A DNA stretch of 64,000 bases from Cruorifilaria tuberocauda (taxonomy: Eukaryota > Nematoda > Chromadorea > Rhabditida > Onchocercidae): contig JABVXU010000060.1 in the NCBI GenBank assembly GCA_013365365.1, positions 62,001 to 126,000 of the forward strand, written 5' to 3'. The position numbers and the translations under genes are program-made. The first letter of the stretch is position 1; each line of letters opens with the position of its first letter. Below, piece by piece: positions 38,826-53,774 of this stretch. Below the pieces are notes generated by a model. That model did not search any database, was not told the DNA's origin, and worked only from the letters and a program-made list of their open reading frames with translations.

Positions 38826-41377
38826 TCACACTTTCTTATCAGCGCCAAATATTTCACCGCCAACACCAGCAAGAGTCTGAAAAAAAGTAAAAGAAGAAGG
38901 TGATATATTTCTTCTTATCACATTTTCTTTATCATAAAATTACTAGGATTAATAAAGATAAATTAAACTGAATTTAAGACATTTTTTTGATAGAAGAAAG
39001 AACGCTACCAAAGATGAAAATGTTTTTTTTTTTGAATTTGGAGAAATTTCTTACTTGATAATTAGGATCATAGGTGCCAGCTTTAGCTTCTTTATTTTCC
39101 GGAGCTTTTGGTCCAGCACCACCACCTTCTTTCTTTTTATCCGTACCGAACACTTCACCACCAACACCAGCTAATGTTTGATAATTGGGATCAAATGTTC
39201 CAGCTTTAGCATCTTTATTTTCCGGAGCTTTCGGTCCAGCACCACCACCTTCTTTCTTTTTATCTGCACCAAATACTTCACCACCAATCCCAGCCAACGT
39301 CTGAAATTTTTTTTCGATAAAATGATATAATTCAATAAAATTTACGAATTCTAAAATAGAATTTAGAAATCTATCGAAGTTGAAACTTCAGGTTTATTTT
39401 TTACAGAATTAAACAATTCAGAAATTCTAAAATATTATATACCTGATAATTAGGATCAAATGTGCCAGCTTTTTCTTCTTTGTTCATGGGAGTTTGAAGA
39501 CCGCCACCACCGCCACCACCTCCAGCTGCTTTCTTATCTTGACCGAATACTTCGCCACCCACACCAGCTAACGTTTGATAGTTAGGATCAAAGGTTCCTA
39601 AAAATGTCTTGAAAACTATTTGATAATAGTATTTTATTTCAATACTTGAAATCACGATTATTTAAGCCTTTGGGTAATCGTGGCAAAGATTCATTTAAAG
39701 TACATAATTAGCGAAGCTTACCAGCCATTCCACCACCTGCTGGTGCCTGTGGTCCTCCTCCGCCACCACCACCACCGCCGCCACCACCTTGCTTTTTATC
39801 TTCACCAAATACTTCTCCACCAACACCAGCTAATGTCTGATAATTCGGATCAAAAGTTCCTAAAATTAACTTTCATATATTAGAATATAAGCTAATTATT
39901 TTCAACAAAAAATACATATAAGTATCCCAATACAATATTCCCTATACAGAAGTTGTTATCGCTTTACTCTAACTTTAACTGATCTCAACTAACCGTAATT
40001 AAAATTTTATTCTTCGCCCGGTATTAAAATTAGCGTAAACGTATAAGCATATACACTAACTTACCGGCTATAGCTCCTTGTGCAGGTGGTTTCGGCCCAC
40101 CTTCTGGAGGGGGAGCAACACCAACACCACCAGCAGCAGCACCACCAGCAGCAGCACCACCAGCAGCACCCTTAAATTATTAATATTAGATTTTATCATT
40201 TGTTTAATTTTGCTTACCTTATTCATGTTATCTTATGATATCTTATTCACACCATGTCATCTGTGAAAAATGATACACATTTGAAACAGACAAATCTATA
40301 CAACAATAATTTATTAAATGATGGATAATACGAAAGGAAGTAGATGAAAAGATATAATAAAAGAGTTAGTTTGAATAACGGTTTATAAATCGGAATAAGC
40401 CATAATTTTACTTGATTAAATTGCACAAATCCTGGCGCTTGACCTTCTGCAATGTATCATTCATAAAGAAACTATTTAAATAATTGTTCAATTTACCATC
40501 ATCCATTATCTGTCGCAGAATCATTTGTATGATAGTTGAAACAAACAAATGACATCTGACATTTCAATTCACATTTTCTGTTTTCGCCTAGACGATCAAC
40601 ACTTTCTGCTTTAGCTAAGAAGATCCTATTTCTCGACTACGCAGTTTTGTATCAATCAATAATTAGGAGAACTTTAATAAACCACCTATTTTTTTTTAAA
40701 TAATGAAATCAAATGAAGAAGAAAAATTGTGTGAACATTCAAAATGATTACAAAATTTCATACGTTGCTGTTGTTGTTGTTGTTGTTGTTGTTGTGTACC
40801 TGAGCTTTCTCTTTGTTCCTCTGAGAATTTTCTCTTCTGGAAAGCAATTTATTTAGCTGAGTGAATAAATATAATTAAAAAAAATAATTAGTGATTGTAA
40901 GCTACTGCTAATTATTATTAGCATTTAATGAAATTACCATTTCTAGCTAAATATGATTTGAGCATAATTTTTATTTCATTTTCTATTATTTTAATCTTTA
41001 AACGGGAAAAAAATAATAATAATGTAAGAATTATACATATCATAATTCCCGTTGGGATTATATCATTATTATCAAATGATTAATGATAGTACAATATCTA
41101 TTCTTAAATTGAAATTTCTATTTGAACATTATCAAATTTTATAATTACAGTATTCTCTCGATGAGGTTAAATATTAACTCGAAATAATACAATAAGCAAT
41201 TAGAGATTTGAGTAAGAATGTGTAAGCGCAAGCAAAATGCGCTAATTAATTTTAACGAACCGTATGAGTCTTTCTTGAGCTACAACAATTAATAGAATAA
41301 ATTACGGCAATATATAGCATTAATGCAAAATGCAAAATCAAAGATATAGGCGGTTCAATAAATTTTAATTTATCCAT
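38826..41377 (-). CDS. Gene B: membrane-anchored or secreted protein with five FDPNYQTLAGVGGEVFG modules
   Basis: I do not recognise this family. Eight exons from the start: 41257-41377, 40800-40820 (21-nt micro-exon), 40412-40446, 40065-40170, 39722-39859, 39443-39597, 39055-39300, 38826-38876; 290 residues, every junction in phase. Residues about 10-29 are hydrophobic, followed at once by NCCSSRK, so this is a signal peptide or membrane anchor with juxtamembrane cysteines. A Gly/Ala/Pro-rich stretch follows. Five modules of the form (G)TFDPNYQTLAGVGGEVFG-DKK start at about residues 95, 141, 185, 226 and 267. They are separated by poly-Gly/Pro-Ala spacers in the first two and by near-identical KKEGGGAGPKAPENK spacers in the next two; the last copy ends the protein. 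Copies 3-4 are almost identical, suggesting recent duplication. It lies 1.3 kb from gene A, same strand, with a similar N-terminus. The function is unknown. Confidence 0.8.
40764..40795. repeat. (GTT)n / (AAC)n trinucleotide repeat in an intron
   Basis: About ten GTT units with one GCT interruption, lying in gene B's second intron immediately next to the splice donor of the 21-nt micro-exon. On the gene's strand it reads (CAA)n. Confidence 0.9.
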
Positions 41378-42724
41378 CGTTACTGATGCCTTCCAGCTTC
41401 TTTCGTTTTCTTCCTGCCTTTTTTGTTACCTGTAATGTGCTTTTTATCCTTTTTTGTTACCTGTAATTAAGAAATGATAATTAGTTGATTTGATAGAACG
41501 GCTTGAAATTGAAATAGAAAAGTTTTGGCTCAAGGAGTTCTGCATAAATTTAGCACCAATCCATAAAAATTATTGGCACTCTTCTAAAGGCTCAATCCGT
41601 CGAATTAACAATAATATCACCTGATCCGGAAATATTATATTTTTCTCCTACTGATTTTTCTGATATAGTCATCCCATCATCACTATTCCAGAAAACATGA
41701 AATGAAAAAAGTCTAATTTAATCAACCTGATGGCGGAATGATACAAATGATATTCTGCTACTTTTCGCCGTATTTCTAATAAGAATAACAAATATGTCAA
41801 CATATCACAGCTGTTATATAGCTTTATGTAAATTTGAAAAATCTGAATTTTGCATAATATCATGCAAAAATATTATTCATTGTAAATGCTGGGAAAGAAA
41901 TAAAGAATCAACTTAACATAATTATGTAGTTAAAGCAAATCTAAATTAAATTTAGCAAAGTCAGATTGAAACAAATCAAATCAAGCTTAATTAAATATAA
42001 TAATTCATTGTTTTAAAATTTTTCTATTAATTATCCTTCCATATATCGCTTAAAGGATAATTTTTGCCTCATTCTCCTATAACTATTGATAATGAAATGA
42101 TAAAATTGACATTTCAAAATCATCCCAACATCTTCATTTCAATTTCAGGATAGTATACAACGGGTGGTAAAGATTTCCTTTTCTGATGTTTTATTTTAGA
42201 GCTGCTCATTTCAGTATACTTTTCCCAATAAATTATTTCTATTTTAAACTGTATTTTAATTAAAGTACACTTCAGGTGGTGAAATGTGAGAAATGCTGAT
42301 AATTTAGAGTTTAATGAGAAAAACGAAATTATCTCTGCTCATAGTAAATCACTTTGTTGATTCTTACTTCTCGTATCTGTCAGTATCAGCAAGCATATTT
42401 AGTATTTATTGTATTTGCATTCAGTTCGAGCATTTGTGGCTACGGATGCCATATGATGATCTTTCTCTCTACTGATATCCACATATCATGTGATGAAACT
42501 TTTTAAAAACTCTCGTTATTCTGACCAAGACCTGATATCACTTTGAGAGATACTGATAATTTATTCAGCCCGATGTACAAGAGTAGTATTTATGGTAAGA
42601 AAGAGATTTGTCATTTGTCAGTAGGAATTAAATTCTTGACAAGAGATGACGTCATAAATCATTCAAATTCAATGTAAGCTTCTCTGTACATCTCGATGAT
42701 GTTCATTTTGCGCCCATTCCTCAC
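41378..42724. other. Region between genes A and B
   Basis: About 1.35 kb. It contains two 20-nt direct repeats (41417-41436 and 41448-41467). Just before gene B's ATG, on the minus strand, a GGCATCAG acceptor-like site could receive a trans-spliced leader. No other coding sequence is supported. Confidence 0.5.
41417..41467. repeat. Two 20-nt direct repeats upstream of gene B
   Basis: CCTTTTTTGTTACCTGTAAT occurs at 41417-41436 and again at 41448-41467, separated by 11 nt. On the minus strand each copy contains TTACAG followed by GTAACA, a back-to-back acceptor and donor sequence. It lies about 40-90 nt upstream of gene B's ATG. Confidence 0.85.
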
Positions 42725-44303
42725 TTACTCTTCCTTCTTCTCCTCCTCCTCCTTCTTCTCTCCTTCATCCTTCTTCTCCTCTTCTTTTCCCTCCTTTTTC
42801 TCCTCTTCCTTCTTCTCTTCCTCCTTCTTTTCCTCTCCACCTTCCTGAAAAAGCATTTCTTGTTATTATTTCATTTAGCATATTAGCATTAAGGTAAGGA
42901 ATTGAACCTGAAGCTGAAGCTCACCTCTTTCTTGGATCCTTCCTTCTTGGAACTTTCCTTCTTCGAACCTTTCTTCTCTTCCTGAATTTTACACATTTGA
43001 TAAGCGTGTAAATAGATGAATGATAGGTGGATAATTGAGAAGCTAAACTTTTCATACCTCTTTCTTTGACCCCTCTTTTTTGGAACCTTCCTTCTTCGAA
43101 CTTTCCTTCTTCGAGCCCTCCTTCTTGGAGCTTTCCTTCTTGGAGCCTTCCTTCTTGGAGCCTTCCTTCTTTTCGCCCTTCTCTTCCTATAAAATCGGAG
43201 TTTCTACTCGATCAGATCAGATGAAATTCGATTACTTGCTTATCATCGATAAGCTTTTCTCCGATTGCGAGGGAAGTGAAGGATTCTTTGCACTTCAAGC
43301 ATTACAACAGAAATGTTAAAAGGTCACTTTTGAGTTTAACTCCAGAATTCAGAAATTAGAAAATATGCGATCAAACGTTTTTTTTATCGCCATCTAATTA
43401 AATCAAAAATTAACGAAATTAACCTCTTCCTCTTTCTTTTCCTCCTTCTTTTCATCACTCTTTTTGCCTTCCTCCTTCTTCTCACCCTCTCCCTCTTTTT
43501 CCTTCTTCTCACCCTCGCTCTCCTTTTTTTCGTCAGTCTTTTTCTCCCCTTCTCCTTCCTTCTTTTCCGGTTCCGATTCCTTACTCTTCTTCTCCTCCTT
43601 CTTTTCCTCCCCGGCTTTTTCACCTACCGCGGGAGCAGCAGCAGCTCCTGCTGGTGCCGGTGGTGGCTTATCACTGCAATAATAATTACCGCTAATTTTT
43701 ATATGAAACTTTCTTAATAATATAAAATAATTCGCAACTTAATCGAAATTAGAATCAGAAGAGTTAATTTGTAATTCGTTACATGTACTGTATATTGTAC
43801 GGATTGTTTTTTCTCTTTACCAATTTTAAGGTAAAATGTTGTTAACCGGTAAACGGTTTAGATTAGACATATAATTATTTTGAAGAATTCGTTAGGGTTT
43901 CTCGTTTAGCTTATCAGATGTTAATTGTAGAAATAGCAAAGCACAATTCGTAACAATCGAAAATTAATAATTTTGGAATAAATTAATACATAATGAAGGA
44001 TCACTTAAATTGATTTTGAAAATTAACAAGTATCAGTGCGGTAGAATGTAATTACCTTATTAAAAGATATAAGGAATTAATTGCAAATTCTATCCTTAAA
44101 TTTAAATGATTTTTTAAGTCAGAAAATTTGTGAAAATGTTAATTTAAAATAATTAATAGATTTTTTCCCTCTCAAAATTAATCGAAATAAAAAACTAACA
44201 CTTTTTTAGTTGCACATTGTATGAAACTTGAAATAATCAGTGTCAGTGCAATAATATTGCTGAATAATGACAGGATGCAAGTGATTATCATGATAAGAGC
44301 CAT
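42725..44303 (-). CDS. Gene A: Lys/Glu-rich low-complexity protein with N-terminal hydrophobic segment
   Basis: I do not recognise this family. Five exons from the start: 44200-44303, 43424-43673, 43058-43186, 42925-42981, 42725-42844; 219 residues, all junctions in phase. An in-frame stop lies just upstream of the ATG. Residues 1-29 are strongly hydrophobic (MALIMIITCILSLF...), then QCATKK, so either a signal peptide or an anchor with a juxtamembrane Cys. A Pro/Ala patch (PPPAPAGAAAAPAVGEK) follows, and the rest is almost entirely Lys, Glu, Gly and Ser: a KKEGEGEKK-like exon, then SKKEG/SKKES five-residue repeats across two exons, then an EEKKEEEKK tail ending in TAA. A GTAAGT motif overlaps the stop, but splicing there does not join gene B's exons in phase, so I treat A and B as separate genes. 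A coiled or disordered highly charged region is likely; its role is unknown. Confidence 0.72.
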
Positions 44304-46185
44304 ATTGTCTTCGTCGTTCTAGAATATATCGGATAAAACTGAACTATGATCAACTGATTTGATGATTTAGAAGAGAAGCGTACTTGCGCTTTTGATTTTC
44401 CTTCGAAAAAAAACTTCTCTCAGTTTGACGACTGAAGAAGAAGTTGAATTGACCCTGAAGATGATAATTATACGAGAGCAACAAAAGAAGCAACTGGCTA
44501 CAGCAATCCGTAAGTGAGAAAATACCTCAATGATCATATTCAAACTCTTCATATACTTGTTTTCCTCTTGTTATCATTAGGATAATAATCAAATTTTTCC
44601 ATAAATAGCCTCCGATATTAATCAGAAGTTCATTGTTTTTAATGTGATATTAACTGGGATGGTCAATTCCAAAAAAGCTCTTCGTAAATATTTATTATTG
44701 CATAAAGCTATAAAAATGAGTTTCAATTAATTTATTCAATTTTTTTATTTCTGATTCATTACTTATTACTCTAATTTATCTTACAGTAGTTAAATGGTAT
44801 TCTGAAAATTATTATTTGATGATAGAAATGATTAAATAATAACTAATGACTATTTTGCAATATATTCATTTAAAAATGATGAAATCGATTTTGACGATCA
44901 TTTGTATCTTTCTTGTCAAGAAATGTTTTTTAAAGATTAGATAATTTTCAAATATTTCTACAAAAACCTAAAAAGCGCCAAATTAATAGAAAGATTTTTT
45001 GCAGAGAACTAGAAGTACCTTATTTATCATGTCAATTTTAGAAGTTATTATTAATAGAGTATAATATTTAAAATAAGTATTACGTTCTCTAATTTAATTT
45101 AAAAGTAATAAAATAAGCAACGTTCAAGCAACCTTGAGCGTTTGCTAATTACACTGAAACTACGTCATGTTAGCGTGAAAACAAATTAAGGCATTTAAGC
45201 TTTAAATTGATTATTTCATGAAAGATTTATAAGGTTTGAAAGTGAATGAAAACGTATTTAGCTGGGAAATTATTTTGTTTTTGTGTATGAAGTTTTCTGC
45301 TAAGAATTCGATAAAAACTGTTTGCTTTACGGAATGATATCACAATTATTTAATAAGCGATGCTTCCTGATAACATTTATACTACTAAACTTGAGTTGCG
45401 ATTTCCGATTTGTTACCAACTTTTTTGTTGATCGTTTAATCTTATATTTTTGCATGCATATATCATTCGTAACCGTAAATTTGTTGCTTAGCTTAGCATG
45501 ATTTTATCAATTTGATAGTTCTGTAATCATGAATTCCATTGACAATTTCTTCGTTAAATAAAATGCTAGATGAGTTTCAGTCGTAAGCGTTGCGAAAAAA
45601 TTTCCATTTGTGAAGTATTCAAGTAAAATATATGAAAGAAAAATTTCGATATTTTGCTGATAAAAGGTGTGGAAGCATAAAACCAAAAAAGTTTCAATTG
45701 CAATTCTTTCCTTAGATAACATGTATTTTTCTTTTTAAAAAGTACGATTATGACACGTTTTTATTGACTTCTTTTTTTTTTACAACTGATACAATCACCA
45801 AAATTACTTCAAATAATAAATAATATCTCACGCCAACTTATAAGTTTCATCATTGGTGAATTGCCACTGAATTTGTTGATAAACAATTTATCATAAATGC
45901 ATCTGTGATCATATTGCATACTGCCAACCATGTAAATGCCTTAACGATTTAAATATTATTAGTATAGTTTTAAAATAAGCTAAGTTAATTATTGCAACAT
46001 TGTATAAAACAAATCTTTTATATATTCAATAATTATGCAGAAGCAATTCTCTAACTGAATTATTTTTGTATTTTTGAATAATTAAGTAAAATGGTAATTA
46101 AACAAAAAAAAAGACATGGTAAGATGAAATTTATTTGAAAAAGAGAATGAAATGAATGAAAGGAGGAGCAAAGAGAGCAGTATAA
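44304..46185. other. Intergenic region upstream of gene A
   Basis: About 1.9 kb between gene A's start and the 3' end of the small membrane protein gene. AT-rich, with only short unsupported open frames. The promoter of gene A should lie at its left end. Confidence 0.5.
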
Positions 46186-46835
46186 TTAATTATGATAAAT
46201 ATTAACAATGATTAAACTTCGATATAATACGGCACGAAGATAAGCCGATGTCACAAAATAAGCTGTCAATAAGCCATATGGAACACTAAACCACATCAAC
46301 CTGCTTACCTTCAAAAAATAATTCATAAAAATTTATTCAGTTTACTACCATGATATCATGATATTATCCATCACTTTATTTTCATGATTCTTCATTCAAA
46401 ATTCTAACATATGAAAAATATATCATATTCATGTTGAGTTTATTTCAATGAATGCTCATTACCTGCTAGTTATTTTTTTAATGTAATTTTAAATACAATT
46501 TAAAAATAGCTGAAAAATCTATATAGTAGTTACAGTTGCTTTTATTCACTGTTCAGTTCATTTGAATGAACTACTAATTAGAAGTAAAGAATGTAAACAA
46601 AAATGATTTTTAGGATTAGGATGGAAGGATAGACGAAAGAGCACCGATAGTTTTACAAAGTTAGCTGTAGAGAAGAATAAATAACCCAAATATATTTCTC
46701 GTGTAATCCAGCAAAGACATCTGCTACAGCAATAAATGTCCAAATGACAAGAAGGATAAGCAAGACAAGACCGATTAAAGATATAAAAATATGTCCATCA
46801 TATTTTGCATTTGCGATAATAATAATCGCATTCAT
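46186..46835 (-). CDS. Small multi-pass membrane protein, unknown family
   Basis: Two exons, 46657-46835 and 46186-46300, join in phase and give 97 residues. The sequence is dominated by three hydrophobic segments: HIFISLIGLVLLILLVIWTF, a second around VIYSSLQLTLLMWFSV, and a third around YGLLTAYFVTSAYLRAVLY. There is little cleavable-signal character. I do not recognise a family. The donor (GTAAAA) and acceptor (AAGCAG) are acceptable, and the two exons together avoid stops that either frame would otherwise meet. An upstream coding exon cannot be excluded. It lies in the same orientation as genes A and B. No function is inferred beyond a membrane location. Confidence 0.5.
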
Positions 46836-49559
46836 TGTCGAAATTAAACTTGTTATCTACATATCATTATCATACCATATAATAATTTTACAATTTCACA
46901 TTCTCTAACTTTATTTTATTTCGAATTCTTCCATTTATAACTACTATTTTTGTTTTTTTTTTTTTAAATCCAGTCTTTGTTCAGAGAATATTCAGAGAAT
47001 ATCACTTCTACGTCTGGTGTCATAACATAAAAGTTAAACTTTAATGATAAAAAAGAAGTAAAAGAAACGTACTGCAGCAAAAACACGCATAGAAAGAATG
47101 GATATACTAAAACTGTTCATATTTAAAACTCTTCCAACACTGATTTAAAAAACCGCAGCACGCAAAAATCACAAATATTGAAAATGCTTGGCAACAGTAA
47201 TTTGCTAATTTTACATAGCACTTCAAAGCAGTAGTCTCGGAAAGTTTGAATCTGTGCTTAAATTATTTCGTAGTTGCTTTTATAAACGTAACTGTTTTTA
47301 TTTTTTGATCAGTTAGCTATATAAGCAAATTTTGACTTTTAAAAATTTTTAAAGAATATCATCGCTCTGGCAACTTTATTTGACTATGACGATGACTTCT
47401 ACGAAGTTTTCCATAACTGAAAAATTATTTCGTTATTCAGATTAATTCCTCGTGCTTCTAGTATGATCTAAGATCAGGAAAAAGCCTAAGATATTAGTTA
47501 TTACAAATAAAATGAACCTTTCGCAAAACAAATTACTTTAATAAAAAGTATTCGAATTATTCCAGTAAAATATAAATGAAATTGATACCTTACAAGTGCT
47601 TCCTTTAACAATTCCACTACATATTCAGCGATGTTTTATCATTTTAAAGCTTGCGTAAATTCGTCCCTTCAACTAATTAACGCTTCTTCTACTTGCATAG
47701 TTTCAACGTAGCTTATCCCTGATGTATTCGATATGTTGCATTATAGATAATTTTGAATGATTATATTTCAATTCACTGATCTATGAATGATTATATTTCA
47801 ATTCACTGATCTACTGTTCAAGTTATACTTGCAAAAGAAAAATATATTGAAGCGATCAGCAGAAATCAATATTTTGTAACGAAGATAAAATTTCGTTTAA
47901 AGAGCATCGAAATGTCTAGAATATCGATGAAAATGTATTAATCGAATGTTTTATAATCCAAGAATACATACTACTTCAATTGATTTAATTCCTTTACTAG
48001 GGAACATGATTAAGAGAATATAAATCGAGCTCTATTTAGCATCATAAATCACGGCTATATATGAACAGAATGATACTGCTTACAATGAAATAAGAATATA
48101 ACTTAATCAAAATTTATTAAACTAGAAAGACTATAAAACCTAGAAAAACTACTTCTTTTTTATTATTCGAAAACAAAATACTTCGTTTTTAATATCAAAA
48201 AAATAATTTGATATTTTTTGATACTGAAATAAAAGATTAGGAAGAAAAATATTTAAAACCTATATGCAAAATAGCAATTTTAGAATCAACGTATACATAG
48301 AAATTTATTCCTTTTTATAAAAATCTCTTCTTAAAAAGAACTAAAGAATTTTAACAGCACTCATTGTAAAATACATGATAATATATTCGATTAAATTATT
48401 GTAATGCTTTAAAAAAAACATTTCACACGTAAATATTCAAACAACTCAAAGAACTCTTGATGTAACTGAGAATCTAATACATATCAAACGTAACTATTTT
48501 GATCATTTAAAAATTACTATATCTATTAAATTGCATTCACTTTTTCCCCGCATCATATATCTTTTTCTCGGATATATCAACTGAGTAATGTGGAGAAACT
48601 CTGCCCAATAACACTGATATGTGTAAATAAGTACAAAATACAATCTACAGATAAAGCATACAATCTACCAGATATCCGTTTGTTGCTTTTTGCAATCAAA
48701 TTAGAAATACGCGACTGATTATAGGAAAAAATTATTGAACAAAAAAAAAGCGTTTATAATAAAAAATACTGCTAAGATAACAACGCAATGGCTGATTTAA
48801 AAACAAATTATTTTAATATTGGAAAATATATAGCTTCAAGAAACTACTTATATCGATAATCGAGTTCCAGAGCTCAAAGGAAAAAAAGCGAAAAGTACCG
48901 AAAAAAGATTTTACATAGTCAAATTAAAGTTATGAAAAATTTAATAATGAAACGAAAGATCCTTTAAGGATGAAATATAACTGTGGTCGAGATATCAAAG
49001 GCATCATAATACATGTGGATTAAGAATTACGAATAAACCGATAATTCAAGAAAAATATGAGCCATAATAAAACTGAGAAAGCCAAATAACAGATAAAACT
49101 ACCGGTGGCATTAATCACAGCACATAAATTAGGATGTCTACAGCATTACGAATTTAGCTTACAATGTGACTTTCAAAATTCACAAAAGCAATAGAAAAAA
49201 ATAACCAGCACAATTTTTTTGCATAATACAATTTAACCGGATACTGAAACCAGTTAGAAAGGACATAAAGCATTTTTCAAATTTCAGATCGAATCATAAA
49301 CTATAAAAATTCGAAAGCCTCAAAAGACAGATTTGACTAATACATTTGAAGGATCAAATATATAGGTTGAAATACATCAAAAATACTCCAAAAATTTCAG
49401 GCGTACTAGGAAGTTACTTGGCGATAAAGATAGCAAGACTCAGCTTAAATTTTTTACAACTTTAGTTAATATGTTAAAAAAAATTTGTCAAGCGATTTTT
49501 CGACGCTTTGCTTCCTTTTCATCAAATGAATTGAAGGCATCGACATATGAATAGTATTT
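46836..49559. other. Intergenic region between small membrane protein gene and mannosidase
   Basis: About 2.7 kb, AT-rich, no supported gene. It contains a perfect tandem duplication of a 30-nt unit (47754-47813). The mannosidase 3' UTR should lie at the right end. Confidence 0.55.
47754..47813. repeat. Perfect tandem duplication of a 30-nt unit
   Basis: The unit TGAATGATTATATTTCAATT plus ten more bases occurs at 47754-47783 and is repeated without change at 47784-47813. The identity of the copies indicates a recent event. Confidence 0.95.
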
Positions 49560-53414
<3,855 letters not shown>

Positions 53415-53486
53415 TGCTTCAAATACATGACTAATTTATCGTTATCGTTATTTTATCAAATCTAAAAATATTTCGTTGGAAATACA

Positions 53487-53774
53487 ATGGAAAATAAACA
53501 GCGTTTACCAATAAAATTTGTAGATAAATTACTGAATGGTAAAATAGTTGATATAAAAAAGGATAATCAAGATGAGAAAAAGAAAAGTCATATTTTGCTG
53601 CATCCATCATACTTTCACCTTATATTTCCAAAAGATCTGACAGTTTTCTGCTATAATTTAATTTCAAAGACGGTATGAATGTGAGTGTAGAAAAAAATAC
53701 GTATGGAATATCATAACAAATCAGAATAATCATTATGCAGATGTATGCTTTGTATCATATACCTATTAATTAAA
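53487..53774 (+). CDS. Possible short two-exon gene head-to-head with the mannosidase
   Basis: An ATG-initiated frame (53487-53672) encodes MENKQRLPIKFVDKLLNGKI and about 40 more residues, with a mixed, protein-like composition rather than AT-driven repeats. It ends at a GTATGA donor in phase 0. An acceptor (ATTATGCAG) near 53739 would add about ten residues (MYALYHIPIN) before TAA, giving a protein of roughly 72 residues. The start lies 73 bp from the mannosidase ATG on the opposite strand, so the two could share a promoter. I recognise no family; this could equally be chance coding potential. Confidence 0.25.

Noticed and set aside
42725..42844. GTAAGT overlapping the TAA of gene A, suggesting that A and B are one gene
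   Set aside because: That donor is phase 2 while the next usable exons of gene B need phase 1. Gene B has its own ATG with a hydrophobic leader that joins them in the right phase.
43384..43623. 79-codon Arg/Lys-rich minus-strand frame and the opposite Ser/Phe-rich plus-strand frame
   Set aside because: Both are out-of-frame shadows of gene A's polypurine exon.
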